Source: UBA822 sp036336795
GTDB taxonomy: Bacteria > Gemmatimonadota > Gemmatimonadetes > Longimicrobiales > Gaopeijiaceae
Length of the DNA: 13,679 nucleotides
Direction: 5' to 3'
Assembly: GCA_036336795.1 (NCBI GenBank)
Contig: JAYZFL010000003.1
Location: 1 to 13,679, forward strand
How positions within the stretch are numbered: position 1 is the first letter of the stretch; each line of letters opens with the position of its first letter. The notes under the pieces are model-generated. The model worked only from the letters and a program-made list of their open reading frames with translations, did not search any database and was not told where the DNA came from. The position numbers were made by a program, and so were the translations under genes. This document shows positions 1 to 7,470 of this stretch, piece by piece.

Positions 1-2
1 GA

Positions 3-80
3 ACTCCCTTCCTAGCTTTCCGATTGGATGCGGAAGGAAACGTACCCAAACAAGAGCTAAACGAAGACAGAGATGAGTGA
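3..80 (+). CDS. C-terminal end of an unidentified protein (partial)
   Basis: Frame 3 is open from the left edge to a TGA at 78-80 and reads like a normal hydrophilic protein tail (FRLDAEGNV, then KQELNEDRDE). Its stop lies 8 bases inside the following enoyl-CoA hydratase, which starts at 73, an overlap typical of translationally coupled genes. Frame 2 is also open and ends in an ATGA junction at 73-76, but its translation is Arg/Lys-rich and looks less natural. Only 25 residues are visible, so no family can be named. It could be the end of a co-transcribed gene or a chance open frame. Confidence 0.4.
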   Translation, partial: TPFLAFRLDAEGNVPKQELNEDRDE

Positions 81-858
81 TCTGCAATATGTCAGGGTAC
101 AGTGGGATGCAGAGTTGGCAACAGTCACAATCGACCGCCCGGACAAGCTTAATGCCCTGAACTCAGATGTGGTCGGAGAGCTTGGGCAGGTGTTTGGAGA
201 GCTTGAGGACGACGACGAAGTTCGCGGCGTGCTCGTCACAGGTGAAGGAGAAAAGGCCTTTGTCGCCGGAGCGGACATTGGCGAGCTTGCCAATATGAGC
301 CCCATCTCTGGCGTACGAATAAGCCGGGAGGGGCAGAGGATTTTCAATCAGATCGAGCGCTTTCCGAAGCCTGTTCTGGCAGTGGTCGGAGGTTACGCTC
401 TCGGTGGGGGTTGCGAGTTGGCTTTGGCGTGTCACCTTCGCGTCGCAAGTGAAAATGCTCAGTTCGGGCTTCCTGAAGTGGGGCTCGGCATCATTCCAGG
501 ATACGGAGGCACACTGAGGCTTTCCCGGCTCGTGGGGTTGGGGCGGGCCGTGGAACTGACATTAACTGGTGCTATGCTTGGTGCTGAAAAAGCGGAGCGC
601 ATTGGACTCGTAAGTGCTGTCTATCCTCGTGAGGAACTTCTAGACAAGGCTAAGGAGTTCATGCGGCGGATCACGAAGAACGGACCCCTTGCCGTCCGGA
701 TGGCTCTCGAGTCCGTCTATCTGGCACAAGACTCAGGCTCGGCAAGCGTTCTGAGTTATGAATCCTCGCTATTTGGGCTACTTGCTTCCACGGGAGATAT
801 GCAGGAGGGTATGACGGCGTTTCTTGAGAAACGAAAGGCTGATTTCAAAGGGGAGTGA
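73..858 (+). CDS. Enoyl-CoA hydratase/isomerase (crotonase) family protein
   Basis: This 261-residue protein has the length of a single-domain crotonase. These enzymes hydrate trans-2-enoyl-CoA thioesters in the cytoplasm, usually in fatty-acid or amino-acid beta-oxidation. Visible hallmarks are the DRPDKLNALN segment (21-30), the oxyanion-hole stretch FVAGADI (63-69), and GYALGGGCELA (107-117). PEVGLGIIPGYGGTLRL follows at 134-150. E115 and E135 sit where the two catalytic glutamates of classical enoyl-CoA hydratases (rat E144 and E164) fall, which favours true hydratase activity over isomerase-only relatives. The ATG at 73 follows a purine-rich stretch (gaagacagag). Position directly ahead of recF is unusual, because dnaN normally sits there. 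Exact chain-length or substrate preference cannot be read from the sequence. The family call is very secure. Confidence 0.95.
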   Translation: MSDLQYVRVQWDAELATVTIDRPDKLNALNSDVVGELGQVFGELEDDDEVRGVLVTGEGEKAFVAGADIGELANMSPISGVRISREGQRIFNQIERFPKPVLAVVGGYALGGGCELALACHLRVASENAQFGLPEVGLGIIPGYGGTLRLSRLVGLGRAVELTLTGAMLGAEKAERIGLVSAVYPREELLDKAKEFMRRITKNGPLAVRMALESVYLAQDSGSASVLSYESSLFGLLASTGDMQEGMTAFLEKRKADFKGE

Positions 859-939
859 AGAGGGCTTCACGGGTGGTTGTCGGGCCTTCCGATCGTTAAA
901 TTCCTCTATGCGTCAAAGGCTGTTGTTGGTGGCTGTACC

Positions 940-2064
940 TTGCACCTGAGTGTGTTGAAGCTCCGGCTTTTTCGGAACTTGGAGAACCAGGTGTTGGCCT
1001 TTCCTCCAGAGGGGGTTGTGATCGTCGGCGCGAACGCCCAGGGAAAGTCGAACCTGCTTGAGGCGATCTACTACCTAGAGACATTCCGATCGTTTCGGGG
1101 AGCGCGTGCCGAGCATCTCATTGCTTTTGGTGAAGATACGTTTCGAGTTTGTGGGGCAGTCGGTTCCGGGAACGACCATGAAACAGGTGCCACCGAGGTT
1201 GCCGCTGCGTACGAAGGTTCTAGCCGCCGCCGAAAAGTGACCATCGACGGTGTCGAACCACCGCGTATCGGAGATGCGATCGGGCACCTCGGGGCAGTGG
1301 TCTTCTCTCCTGCCGATGTGTCAATTATTAACGGGAGCCCGGCCGCACGCCGCCGCTTCCTTGATATCGTCCTGTCTCTGAACCAAAACGGCTATCTGCG
1401 TGCTCTGCAGGAGTTCCGCCATGTTCTCGGTCAGCGGAATGCTGCGCTTCGCAAAAACGGATCTGATGCAGAGATCAAAGCTTGGGACGATCCCTTCGCG
1501 GAACGGGCAGCCAAGGTGATGTTGTCCCGTCACGAGTGGGTGAGGAAGTGGAGTGAAGCTTTCCACGGTTACTACGAAGCTGTCAGTGGAGGAGCTTCGG
1601 CGTCGATGACTTATGAGCCCAAGGTTGTTGTTGATGATTGGGAAGAAGAAGACGTTTACAGAACCTGCCTAGCTGCCTTGCAGGCAGGGTGGTGTCGGGA
1701 TGTTCAAAGGCGCGTTACGGTGGCAGGCCCACATCGTGACGAGCTTCGGTTCTCTATGAGAGAGGGAAGCTCAGAAGTGGAAATGCGGGAATTTGGGTCC
1801 GGAGGACAACTTCGAACAGCAGCCTTGGCACTTCGGCTCGTAGAAGGTGATGCGGTACGAGAGGCCAGAGGGGGCGACCCGATCCTTCTCCTAGACGATG
1901 CCTTTGCAGAGCTCGATGAAGCACGCCGAGAGCGGGTGCTCGAACTAATGGACCGGGATCGTTTTGGGCAAGTCATCCTGACTGCGCCAAAACAAAGTGA
2001 TGTGCCCCTCCAAGGGGATTCGCTTCTCCGATGGGGAATCCAGGACGGACGGATTTGCCCGTGA
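940..2064 (+). CDS. recF: DNA replication and repair protein RecF
   Basis: RecF is an SMC-like ATPase that binds ssDNA-dsDNA junctions and, with RecO and RecR, loads RecA at gaps. In the 374-residue form chosen here, Walker A is GANAQGKS (30-37) and the RecF-typical FSPADVSIINGSP motif lies at about 122-134. GPHRDEL is at 263-269, the ABC-type signature FGSGGQLR at 285-292, and Walker B ILLLDD at 315-320. The frame is open back to a TTG at 877, which would add 21 residues. I prefer the TTG at 940 because its product (MHLSVLKLRLFRN) aligns residue for residue with the start of E. coli RecF (MSLTRLLIRDFRN), and a weak GGTGG lies just upstream. The gene ends in a GTGA overlap with the next gene. 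Identity is certain; the start is less so. Confidence 0.95.
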   Translation: MHLSVLKLRLFRNLENQVLAFPPEGVVIVGANAQGKSNLLEAIYYLETFRSFRGARAEHLIAFGEDTFRVCGAVGSGNDHETGATEVAAAYEGSSRRRKVTIDGVEPPRIGDAIGHLGAVVFSPADVSIINGSPAARRRFLDIVLSLNQNGYLRALQEFRHVLGQRNAALRKNGSDAEIKAWDDPFAERAAKVMLSRHEWVRKWSEAFHGYYEAVSGGASASMTYEPKVVVDDWEEEDVYRTCLAALQAGWCRDVQRRVTVAGPHRDELRFSMREGSSEVEMREFGSGGQLRTAALALRLVEGDAVREARGGDPILLLDDAFAELDEARRERVLELMDRDRFGQVILTAPKQSDVPLQGDSLLRWGIQDGRICP

Positions 2065-2372
2065 AGGACGGCGGGCCAACACGAGTCGGGGATGTGCTCG
2101 GGGAACTTCTCGAAAAGCAGGGTCTCGGAACACAGCTCCGACGGATGGCTGCCGTGGACGTCTGGGCTGATGCGGCGGGAGAGAAAATCGCTCAGGTGAC
2201 CCGAGCGAAGACGGTGGTTGCTTCAACGCTGGTTGTAGAGGTCCGGAGCAGTGCTTGGCTTACGGAATTGAGTTTGATGAAGGGTGCTTTGTTGGAGCGG
2301 GTCAACACAACACTTGAGAAGGATGGCGCAATCGACCGGATTGTCCTCACGCTGATGGAGGGCGAGCGGTAA
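2061..2372 (+). CDS. dciA: DciA-type helicase-loader protein (DUF721)
   Basis: This 103-residue protein belongs to the DUF721/DciA family, whose members help load the replicative helicase DnaB in the many bacteria lacking DnaC/DnaI loaders. The family pattern is visible: a conserved tryptophan in VDVWADAAGEKIA (32-44), a short strand pair TLVVEVRSSAWLTEL (56-70) with the second tryptophan, and a helix LLERVNTTL (78-86). The GTG at 2061 overlaps the recF stop as GTGA, implying translational coupling, and so is preferred to an in-frame ATG at 2031 that would overlap recF by 34 bases. Location between recF and gyrB is the usual home of this family in several phyla. The DciA role is inferred from the family and context; the sequence itself shows only the domain. 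Confidence 0.85.
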   Translation: MKDGGPTRVGDVLGELLEKQGLGTQLRRMAAVDVWADAAGEKIAQVTRAKTVVASTLVVEVRSSAWLTELSLMKGALLERVNTTLEKDGAIDRIVLTLMEGER

Positions 2373-2444
2373 CAGAGGTTTTTTTAAACGGCATCCGCAT
2401 TGAGCGCGGGAGTCGACTGGGATCCATAACAGAGCGAGTCGTAG

Positions 2445-4400
2445 ATGGCAGAAAAAGGCAAGAGGAAAGCTGGGAAAAAGAAGACAAACGGTGACTATAC
2501 AGCTGAACAGATCACTGTTCTGAAGGGATTGGAAGCAGTCCGAAAACGGCCCGGTATGTATGTCGGATCGACTTCAGCCCGCGGTCTACATCATCTCGTT
2601 TACGAGGTGGTGGATAACTCCATCGATGAGGCCATGGCCGGCTTCTGCTCCGAAATCTCCGTCTTGTTGCGGAAGGACGGCGCGGTAGAGGTAAACGACA
2701 ACGGCCGTGGGATCCCTGTGGATATCCACCCTGAGGAAGGCGTGCCGGGTGTCGAGCTAGCCATGACGACGCTGCATGCTGGAGGGAAGTTCGATAAGGA
2801 TTCTTATAAGGTGTCGGGTGGCTTGCACGGAGTTGGTGTGAGTGTCGTCAATGCACTGTCTGAGTGGCTTGAGGTTGAAGTTACCCGGGATGCGAAGAGA
2901 TACCGTCAACGGTACGCGCGAGGCATCAAAGAGACAGAATTGGAAGTTGTGGGGAAGGCGAAGGGAAGCGGGACCCTCGTTTCCTTCAAGCCGGACCCGG
3001 ACATTTTTACCGAACTCACCTACAACTTCGAAACGCTCAATGATCGCCTCCGAGAACTCGCTTTTCTGAACAAAGGCCTCAAAATCGTGCTTTCGGATGA
3101 GCGCGACGGAGCGGAGGACACACATGAGTACGAGGGTGGCCTGGTTAGGTTCGTGGAACACGTGCGTGGTTCACGGCAGCCCCTGCACGACAACGTGTTC
3201 TACTTCGAAACCAGTCGGGAGGAGGCCGATATCGAAGTAGCGCTTCAGTACGACGATGGGTTCAATGAACACACACACACATTTGTCAACAACATCAACA
3301 CTCATGAGGGTGGTACACACCTCACTGGGCTCAAGGCTGCGCTCACGAGGACCATCAACGATTACGCCCGCAAGAGCAAGTTGTTCAAGAAAGATGATGA
3401 GAGCCTCTCTGGCGACGATGTCCGGGAAGGACTCACGTGTATCTTGAGCGTGAAGGTCATGGAACCTCAGTTTGAGGGCCAGACCAAGACTAAGCTCGGT
3501 AACAGTGAAATACGAGGAGCTGTCGAGGCTGCCATCAACGAACACCTCGGCATGTTCTTGGACGAGAATCCTAAATCGGCAAAGGGGATTATCGAGAAGT
3601 CCCTTTCAGCGGCGAGAGCAAGAGAGGCTGCCCGGAAGGCACGTGATCTTGCTCGGAAGAAGAGTGCACTCGAAGGAGGTGTCCTTCCAGGCAAGCTGGC
3701 TGATTGTTCCATTTCCGATCCGAGCCTCTGTGAGATCTATCTGGTGGAGGGTGACAGTGCTGGGGGTAGCGCCAAGCAGGGGCGGGATCGTTCTTTCCAG
3801 GCGATTCTACCGTTGAAGGGAAAGATTCTCAATGTGGAGAGAGCTAGGATCGACAAGATTCTTTCTAATGAAGAGATTCGAGCCATTATTACAGCGATCG
3901 GATGCGGGATCCGAGATGACTTTATGCTCAAGAATGCCCGCTACCATAAAATCATCATAATGACGGATGCTGACGTCGATGGAGCACACATCCGTACGCT
4001 CCTGCTCACCTTCTTCTTCCGTCAAATGAGGGATTTGATTGAGGAGGGGTACATCTATATTGCGCAGCCTCCTCTCTACCGTGTCGCGAAGGGCAAGAAG
4101 GAGCACTACGCCTATACGGAAGAGGAACGCGAGGAATTCATAGGTCGATTCTCCAACGGTAAAGGGGGGGGCGAAGGCCGCGGAATTCACATTCAACGCT
4201 ACAAGGGTCTCGGTGAAATGAACCCAGAACAGCTGTGGCGAACCACCATGGATCCGGAGGCCCGAACGATCTTACAGGTGACGGTGGATAGCGCAGCGGA
4301 GGCTGACTCGATCTTCAGTCGCCTCATGGGTGGCGATGTGGAGCCTAGGCGCCTCTTCATTGAAAAGAACGCGAAATACGTTAAGAATTTGGATGTGTAG
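2445..4400 (+). CDS. gyrB: DNA gyrase subunit B
   Basis: This is the ATPase subunit of DNA gyrase, which with GyrA introduces negative supercoils. At 651 residues it matches the short GyrB form that lacks the large C-terminal insertion of enterobacteria. The GHKL ATPase site shows E54 and N58 in YEVVDNSIDEA, then NDNGRGIP (84-91) and GGLHGVGVS (125-133). QTKTKL at 346-351 carries the transducer lysine. The TOPRIM domain has LVEGDSAGG (433-441) with E435 and DADVDG (508-513). QRYKGLGEMN (584-593) and the typical gyrase C-terminus follow. Residues 1-15 form a lysine-rich tail. The segment 571-580 is glycine-rich and encoded partly by eight consecutive G. The 72-base gap after dciA has no clear terminator, so co-transcription with recF-dciA is likely. 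ParE is less likely given the gyrase-like TOPRIM stretch. Confidence 0.97.
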   Translation: MAEKGKRKAGKKKTNGDYTAEQITVLKGLEAVRKRPGMYVGSTSARGLHHLVYEVVDNSIDEAMAGFCSEISVLLRKDGAVEVNDNGRGIPVDIHPEEGVPGVELAMTTLHAGGKFDKDSYKVSGGLHGVGVSVVNALSEWLEVEVTRDAKRYRQRYARGIKETELEVVGKAKGSGTLVSFKPDPDIFTELTYNFETLNDRLRELAFLNKGLKIVLSDERDGAEDTHEYEGGLVRFVEHVRGSRQPLHDNVFYFETSREEADIEVALQYDDGFNEHTHTFVNNINTHEGGTHLTGLKAALTRTINDYARKSKLFKKDDESLSGDDVREGLTCILSVKVMEPQFEGQTKTKLGNSEIRGAVEAAINEHLGMFLDENPKSAKGIIEKSLSAARAREAARKARDLARKKSALEGGVLPGKLADCSISDPSLCEIYLVEGDSAGGSAKQGRDRSFQAILPLKGKILNVERARIDKILSNEEIRAIITAIGCGIRDDFMLKNARYHKIIIMTDADVDGAHIRTLLLTFFFRQMRDLIEEGYIYIAQPPLYRVAKGKKEHYAYTEEEREEFIGRFSNGKGGGEGRGIHIQRYKGLGEMNPEQLWRTTMDPEARTILQVTVDSAAEADSIFSRLMGGDVEPRRLFIEKNAKYVKNLDV

Positions 4401-4448
4401 GGAGTTCTTTATCCCAACGGTAGGATCGCACTTCCGAAAATTCTCAGT

Positions 4449-4472
4449 CTTGGGTCAGCAGGTATGACCAAG
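4449..4472. other. Imperfect hairpin downstream of gyrB
   Basis: CTTGG-G-TCA (4449-4457) can pair with TGACCAAG (4465-4472) around a 7-base loop, with one bulged G. No T-tract follows on either strand, so it is not a canonical intrinsic terminator. It lies in the 170-base gap between gyrB and the metalloprotease gene, where nothing else stands out. Confidence 0.25.
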
Positions 4473-4570
4473 AAAGCTGTGACGTGCGCTTGAGTGATGA
4501 GCTGTTAAGGCAGTAACTTTTACGCTGTCATTGGCACTTCTTTGCCCGGACTTTCCTGGACGGCCGGTTT

Positions 4571-5164
4571 ATGGATCCAAAAAATCTCAGCATGCAGGAG
4601 TTGGTCTCGTACCTGGCTGAAAACGCTGGCCATTGGATTGAGAGTCAGCGTGCACAGCACCGCTTACATGCCGATTTGCTGCCTGACACCACGAGGGCTG
4701 CTCTCCATGGATTTTTTGCCGATGAGACACTTGATCGGACGAGAATTAGACGAGTGCCACTTATCGAAAATCCTCCTTTTTACAAAGAGTTCGAGGATGC
4801 AGGTGAGTCGGTTCCTCTCGACTTTAGTATTTGGGCGGCGATCACTTTTGGGGATGTCATTCTGATAAGCGATACCCAGGTTCCGTTGCCCCCGGCACAC
4901 TCGGTGGTTTTTCACGAGATGGTCCATGTAGTTCAATACGATGTTCTCGGGATTCACGAGTTCGCACGGCGCTACGTTACTCCATTTGTTCAGAATCGCT
5001 TCAACTACATGACAATTCCGCTTGAGACAATCGCTTTCGATCTTCAGGATAGGTTTGAGCGCTGCCGGGACAAGCCGTTTCTCGCTGAAAGCGAGATCCG
5101 GTCTCGGGTTCATGCCCCAGGGCTCCCGTATGCCGGCCGTAGGACGCGCGCGTCAGCGGAGTAG
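4571..5164 (+). CDS. Uncharacterised HExxH zinc metalloprotease-like protein
   Basis: This 197-residue protein has no signal peptide or membrane segment, so it is probably cytoplasmic. Its central motif FHEMVHVVQY (114-123) contains HExxH (H115, E116, H119), the zinc-binding and catalytic signature of zincin metallopeptidases. A downstream glutamate, E152 in IPLETIAFDLQDRF, is a good candidate for the third zinc ligand, giving a gluzincin-like arrangement. The stretch before the motif (FGDVILISDTQ) has the look of the edge strand that precedes such helices. I recall similar small orphan proteins in other bacteria but know of no assigned substrate. The ATG at 4571 follows a GGACGG purine stretch. 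It lies 170 bases after gyrB and converges on the methyltransferase. Peptidase activity is inferred only from the motif. Confidence 0.75.
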   Translation: MDPKNLSMQELVSYLAENAGHWIESQRAQHRLHADLLPDTTRAALHGFFADETLDRTRIRRVPLIENPPFYKEFEDAGESVPLDFSIWAAITFGDVILISDTQVPLPPAHSVVFHEMVHVVQYDVLGIHEFARRYVTPFVQNRFNYMTIPLETIAFDLQDRFERCRDKPFLAESEIRSRVHAPGLPYAGRRTRASAE

Positions 5165-5243
5165 ACCTGCCCCGGTCGGGAGTAGACCTTGGGAGTTCTG
5201 AGTAAGCGTCAGACTCGGTCCAGCTTTCCGTAGTAGACTTGGG
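5158..5243. repeat. Short direct repeats (AGTAGAC) between convergent genes
   Basis: GGAGTAGACCT occurs at 5158-5168 and again, identical, at 5179-5189 (21-base period). A third related copy, AGTAGACTTGGG, lies at 5232-5243 and matches AGTAGACCTTGGG of the second copy apart from one missing C. The first copy includes the stop codon of the metalloprotease gene; the third is inside the 3' end of the methyltransferase. A function, such as termination or a scar of duplication, is not evident. Confidence 0.5.
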
Positions 5244-5988
5244 TGTCGTACAGCATCTTCACAGTGTTGTCGACCGCGTGCTCCTGAAACAAATTCGTGA
5301 GTGCAGTGAGCAGTGGACGACAACTTGAATCTGCTCGGGTCGGTACGTATGAGCTCGACAGGAGTCTGCCCTCCAATACCTCGTAAGTGAGAAATTGGTT
5401 GTTTGTGAATGTCCGATGTTTGATCTCGGCGTTGCCAAAGAGACGAGCCAGGGATTTGTCCACATCATAAGATCGGCGAACCATTGTGTAATCTGTGCCC
5501 CATTGCCGAAGAATATGCTCGTAGCCCTTTAAGAACGGGTTCCCCTCGACTCTTCGACTGTTCCAAAGGAGGACGACCGTGCCTTCCGGTCGTAGGATTC
5601 TTCGGAACTCCCGTCCGGATTCGTCAACGCGAAACCAGTGAAAGGCTTGAGCAGCCGTAACGAGATCGACAGAGGCATCGGAGAGCCCCGACGCTTCCGC
5701 AGAGCCGGCGACTGACTGGAACCGCGGGTGCGATCCAAGGTGGTCCTCGGCCGCTTTGCGCATCGGTCGATTGGGTTCGACACCCAGGACTCGACAGCCA
5801 GTTTGTAAGAGCATGTCGGTGAGAATACCTGTTCCTGAGCCCATGTCTGCGACCGTTACTTCGGGGCCGATTCTGGCTTCGTCTCGGAGTAGCGTGAGGA
5901 GCGCCGGGGGGTACGAGGGCCTGAAGCGCACGTAGTCCTTCACCCGATTGGAAAAGCGGTGTTTGGGATCTGACAGATCTGTGGTCAC
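5209..5988 (-). CDS. Class I SAM-dependent methyltransferase
   Basis: This 259-residue protein has a Rossmann-type methyltransferase fold (Methyltransf_11-like). Motif I is VADMGSGTG (46-54), which binds S-adenosylmethionine. E71 in VLGVEPN is the acidic residue expected to contact the ribose hydroxyls, and SVDLVTAAQAFHWF (106-119) is the motif at strand 4 that is common in this group. The N-terminal FSNRVKDYVRFRPSYP segment is characteristic of a widespread subfamily of small-molecule methyltransferases. The start is a GTG at 5988; a GGA/AGGAG purine stretch lies immediately upstream, with short spacing. It is divergent from the flavin monooxygenase (86 bases between starts), which may hint at shared control. 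The substrate cannot be deduced. Confidence 0.88.
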   Translation of the reverse strand: MTTDLSDPKHRFSNRVKDYVRFRPSYPPALLTLLRDEARIGPEVTVADMGSGTGILTDMLLQTGCRVLGVEPNRPMRKAAEDHLGSHPRFQSVAGSAEASGLSDASVDLVTAAQAFHWFRVDESGREFRRILRPEGTVVLLWNSRRVEGNPFLKGYEHILRQWGTDYTMVRRSYDVDKSLARLFGNAEIKHRTFTNNQFLTYEVLEGRLLSSSYVPTRADSSCRPLLTALTNLFQEHAVDNTVKMLYDTQVYYGKLDRV

Positions 5989-6062
5989 TCTCCTAGTTCC
6001 CTCATCGTCAAAGGTCGGAGGTCTACGTCATCGAGTGGTATGGCGAGTTCCACGGCGTCGAG

Positions 6063-6068
6063 TAAAAT
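6063..6068 (+). promoter_or_regulatory. Candidate -10 box for the flavin monooxygenase gene
   Basis: TAAAAT matches the TATAAT consensus at five of six positions and ends six bases before the ATG at 6075. Transcription would then begin at or next to the start codon, giving a leaderless message, consistent with the lack of a good Shine-Dalgarno sequence. No convincing -35 box is present at the usual spacing. Confidence 0.35.
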
Positions 6069-6074
6069 AGAGTG

Positions 6075-7412
6075 ATGTCGAATTGTGAAGGGATTCGGGA
6101 TCATTCCCAGTGCGTTTGCGTGATCGGAGCCGGAAGCTCCGGTCTCGCCGCAGCGCGTAATTTCATGGATCTCGGCTTCGAGGTCGACGTTCTCGAAACC
6201 TGTTCGGATTTGGGGGGCAACTGGAACTACGAATCTCCCGCCGCGCGTGTGTATCGATCTACCCACACTATCTCGTCGAAGCGCGGTACTGAGTACCCTG
6301 ACCATAGAATGCCGACTTCCTATCCTGATTACCCTCACCACGAACAGGTGCTTGAATACCTGAAAGGTTACGCCGAGCATTTTGGTATTGTACCCCTCAT
6401 CAAGTACGATGCGGAAGTGGCGCGGGTCGGGTTGTCCGCAGTCGTTGGTCCCACCGGTGAAGCCTGTTGGGATGTAAAGCTTGAGAACGGCGAGTTGCGC
6501 CGATACGGGGCGCTGGTGATCGCCAACGGCCACAACAATCATCCCATGGTGCCAGAATATCCTGGGCATTTTGACGGAGAATCGATGCACTCGGCCGAAT
6601 ACAAGATTTCGGAGGTCTTGCTCGGGAAGCGGGTGCTGGTGGTAGGCGGTGGGAATTCCGGGTGCGATATCGTAGTCGAGGCTGCTCACCGGGCTGCTGC
6701 CACCTTCCACAGCACTCGGCGAGGCTATCACTATGTACCGAAGTATCTTTGGGGGATGCCTTCGGATCAGGTAGCGGACCTGATGCACGCACTTCGGATC
6801 CCTCTGCCGGTTCAGCGAGCGGTGGGCAACCTCTCTCTCCGTCTGTTCCGAGGGAGCCAACGGGATTTAGGCCTTCCGGAGCCCGATCACCGTCTTTTCG
6901 AGACGCATCCGATTGTGAATACCCTGCTTCCCTACTTCGTACAGCACGGAGCCATCAAACCGAAGCCGGACATCGAGAGGATGGACGGACGCTGTGTACA
7001 CTTTGTGGACGGTACGAGCGAGATTGTCAACCTAGTGATATGGGCGACGGGCTACCTGATCACTTTCCCGTTCTTAGACAGTAAGCATCTTAATGCGACC
7101 GACGGCATGCCGAGGCTTTATAAGCATGTCTTCCATCCCCAATACGACAATCTCTTCTTTGCCGGTCTCATCCAACCTGACAGCGGCCAATTCGGCATCG
7201 TCCATTGGCAGTGTCGGGCTGCTGCTCTCTATCTCCGCTCTGCGTGGGACGGGGGCCCGGCAAACCGCTGGCTTAAGAAGAGAAAGCGTGATCCTGTAGA
7301 AGATCTGGGTAGAGGTATTCGGTACCAGAAGACGTACCGACATCATCTGGAGGTCGAACACTCCAGCTACATGCGGGCCCTCAAGAAGCTGGTACACCGG
7401 CTGGGGGGGTGA
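6075..7412 (+). CDS. Flavin-containing monooxygenase (FMO)
   Basis: Family members use FAD and NADPH to oxygenate nitrogen, sulfur or carbonyl substrates. Numbering from the GTG at 6072, the FAD-binding GAGSSG sits at 19-24 and LGGNWNY at 47-53. The FMO fingerprint FxGxxxHxxxY appears as FDGESMHSAEY at 167-177. The NADPH-binding GGGNSG lies at 192-197, and the FMO-type ATGY motif at 325-328. The tyrosine ending, where Baeyer-Villiger enzymes have W, favours an ordinary FMO. Length (445 residues) is normal for bacterial FMOs. GTG at 6072 and ATG at 6075 are adjacent possible starts; I chose the ATG. The tail is basic (LKKRKRDP). It does not resemble trimethylamine monooxygenase closely, so the substrate is unknown. 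It runs divergently from the methyltransferase and converges on the lactate permease. Confidence 0.92.
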   Translation: MSNCEGIRDHSQCVCVIGAGSSGLAAARNFMDLGFEVDVLETCSDLGGNWNYESPAARVYRSTHTISSKRGTEYPDHRMPTSYPDYPHHEQVLEYLKGYAEHFGIVPLIKYDAEVARVGLSAVVGPTGEACWDVKLENGELRRYGALVIANGHNNHPMVPEYPGHFDGESMHSAEYKISEVLLGKRVLVVGGGNSGCDIVVEAAHRAAATFHSTRRGYHYVPKYLWGMPSDQVADLMHALRIPLPVQRAVGNLSLRLFRGSQRDLGLPEPDHRLFETHPIVNTLLPYFVQHGAIKPKPDIERMDGRCVHFVDGTSEIVNLVIWATGYLITFPFLDSKHLNATDGMPRLYKHVFHPQYDNLFFAGLIQPDSGQFGIVHWQCRAAALYLRSAWDGGPANRWLKKRKRDPVEDLGRGIRYQKTYRHHLEVEHSSYMRALKKLVHRLGG

Positions 7413-7470
7413 GGAGGTTGGGTTTCGCCTCTTCGGCCTCTCTAGAGGAGCGGGTCCTTTCTCCTCCTCA
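7410..7470. terminator. Candidate bidirectional terminator between convergent genes
   Basis: TGAGGAGG (7410-7417) and CCTCCTCA (7463-7470) form a perfect 8-bp inverted repeat. Each arm contains the stop codon of one of the two convergent genes, the monooxygenase on + and the permease on -. A smaller CCTCT/AGAGG pairing lies inside. There is no strong T-tract, so intrinsic termination is only possible, not shown. Confidence 0.3.

Noticed and set aside
2400..2430. Possible promoter (TTGAGC / CATAAC) before gyrB
   Set aside because: The spacer is 19 bases and the -10 match is poor; co-transcription from upstream is as likely.
3270..3281. ACACAC microsatellite in gyrB
   Set aside because: It encodes the EHTHTF stretch just before the conserved NNINT segment of GyrB, so protein constraint explains it.
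4164..4171. Run of eight G in gyrB, possible slippage or phase-variation site
   Set aside because: The frame is intact on both sides and encodes a Gly-rich loop before the conserved QRYKGLGEMN; switching of an essential gene is unlikely.
4409..4418. TTATCCCAA resembling a DnaA box after gyrB
   Set aside because: It is a single imperfect match with no cluster of boxes and no AT-rich unwinding region, so there is no support for an origin.
5985..6860. 291-codon minus-strand open frame opposite the monooxygenase
   Set aside because: It lies entirely opposite a gene with clear FMO motifs, and its translation has no recognisable domain; it is an antisense shadow.
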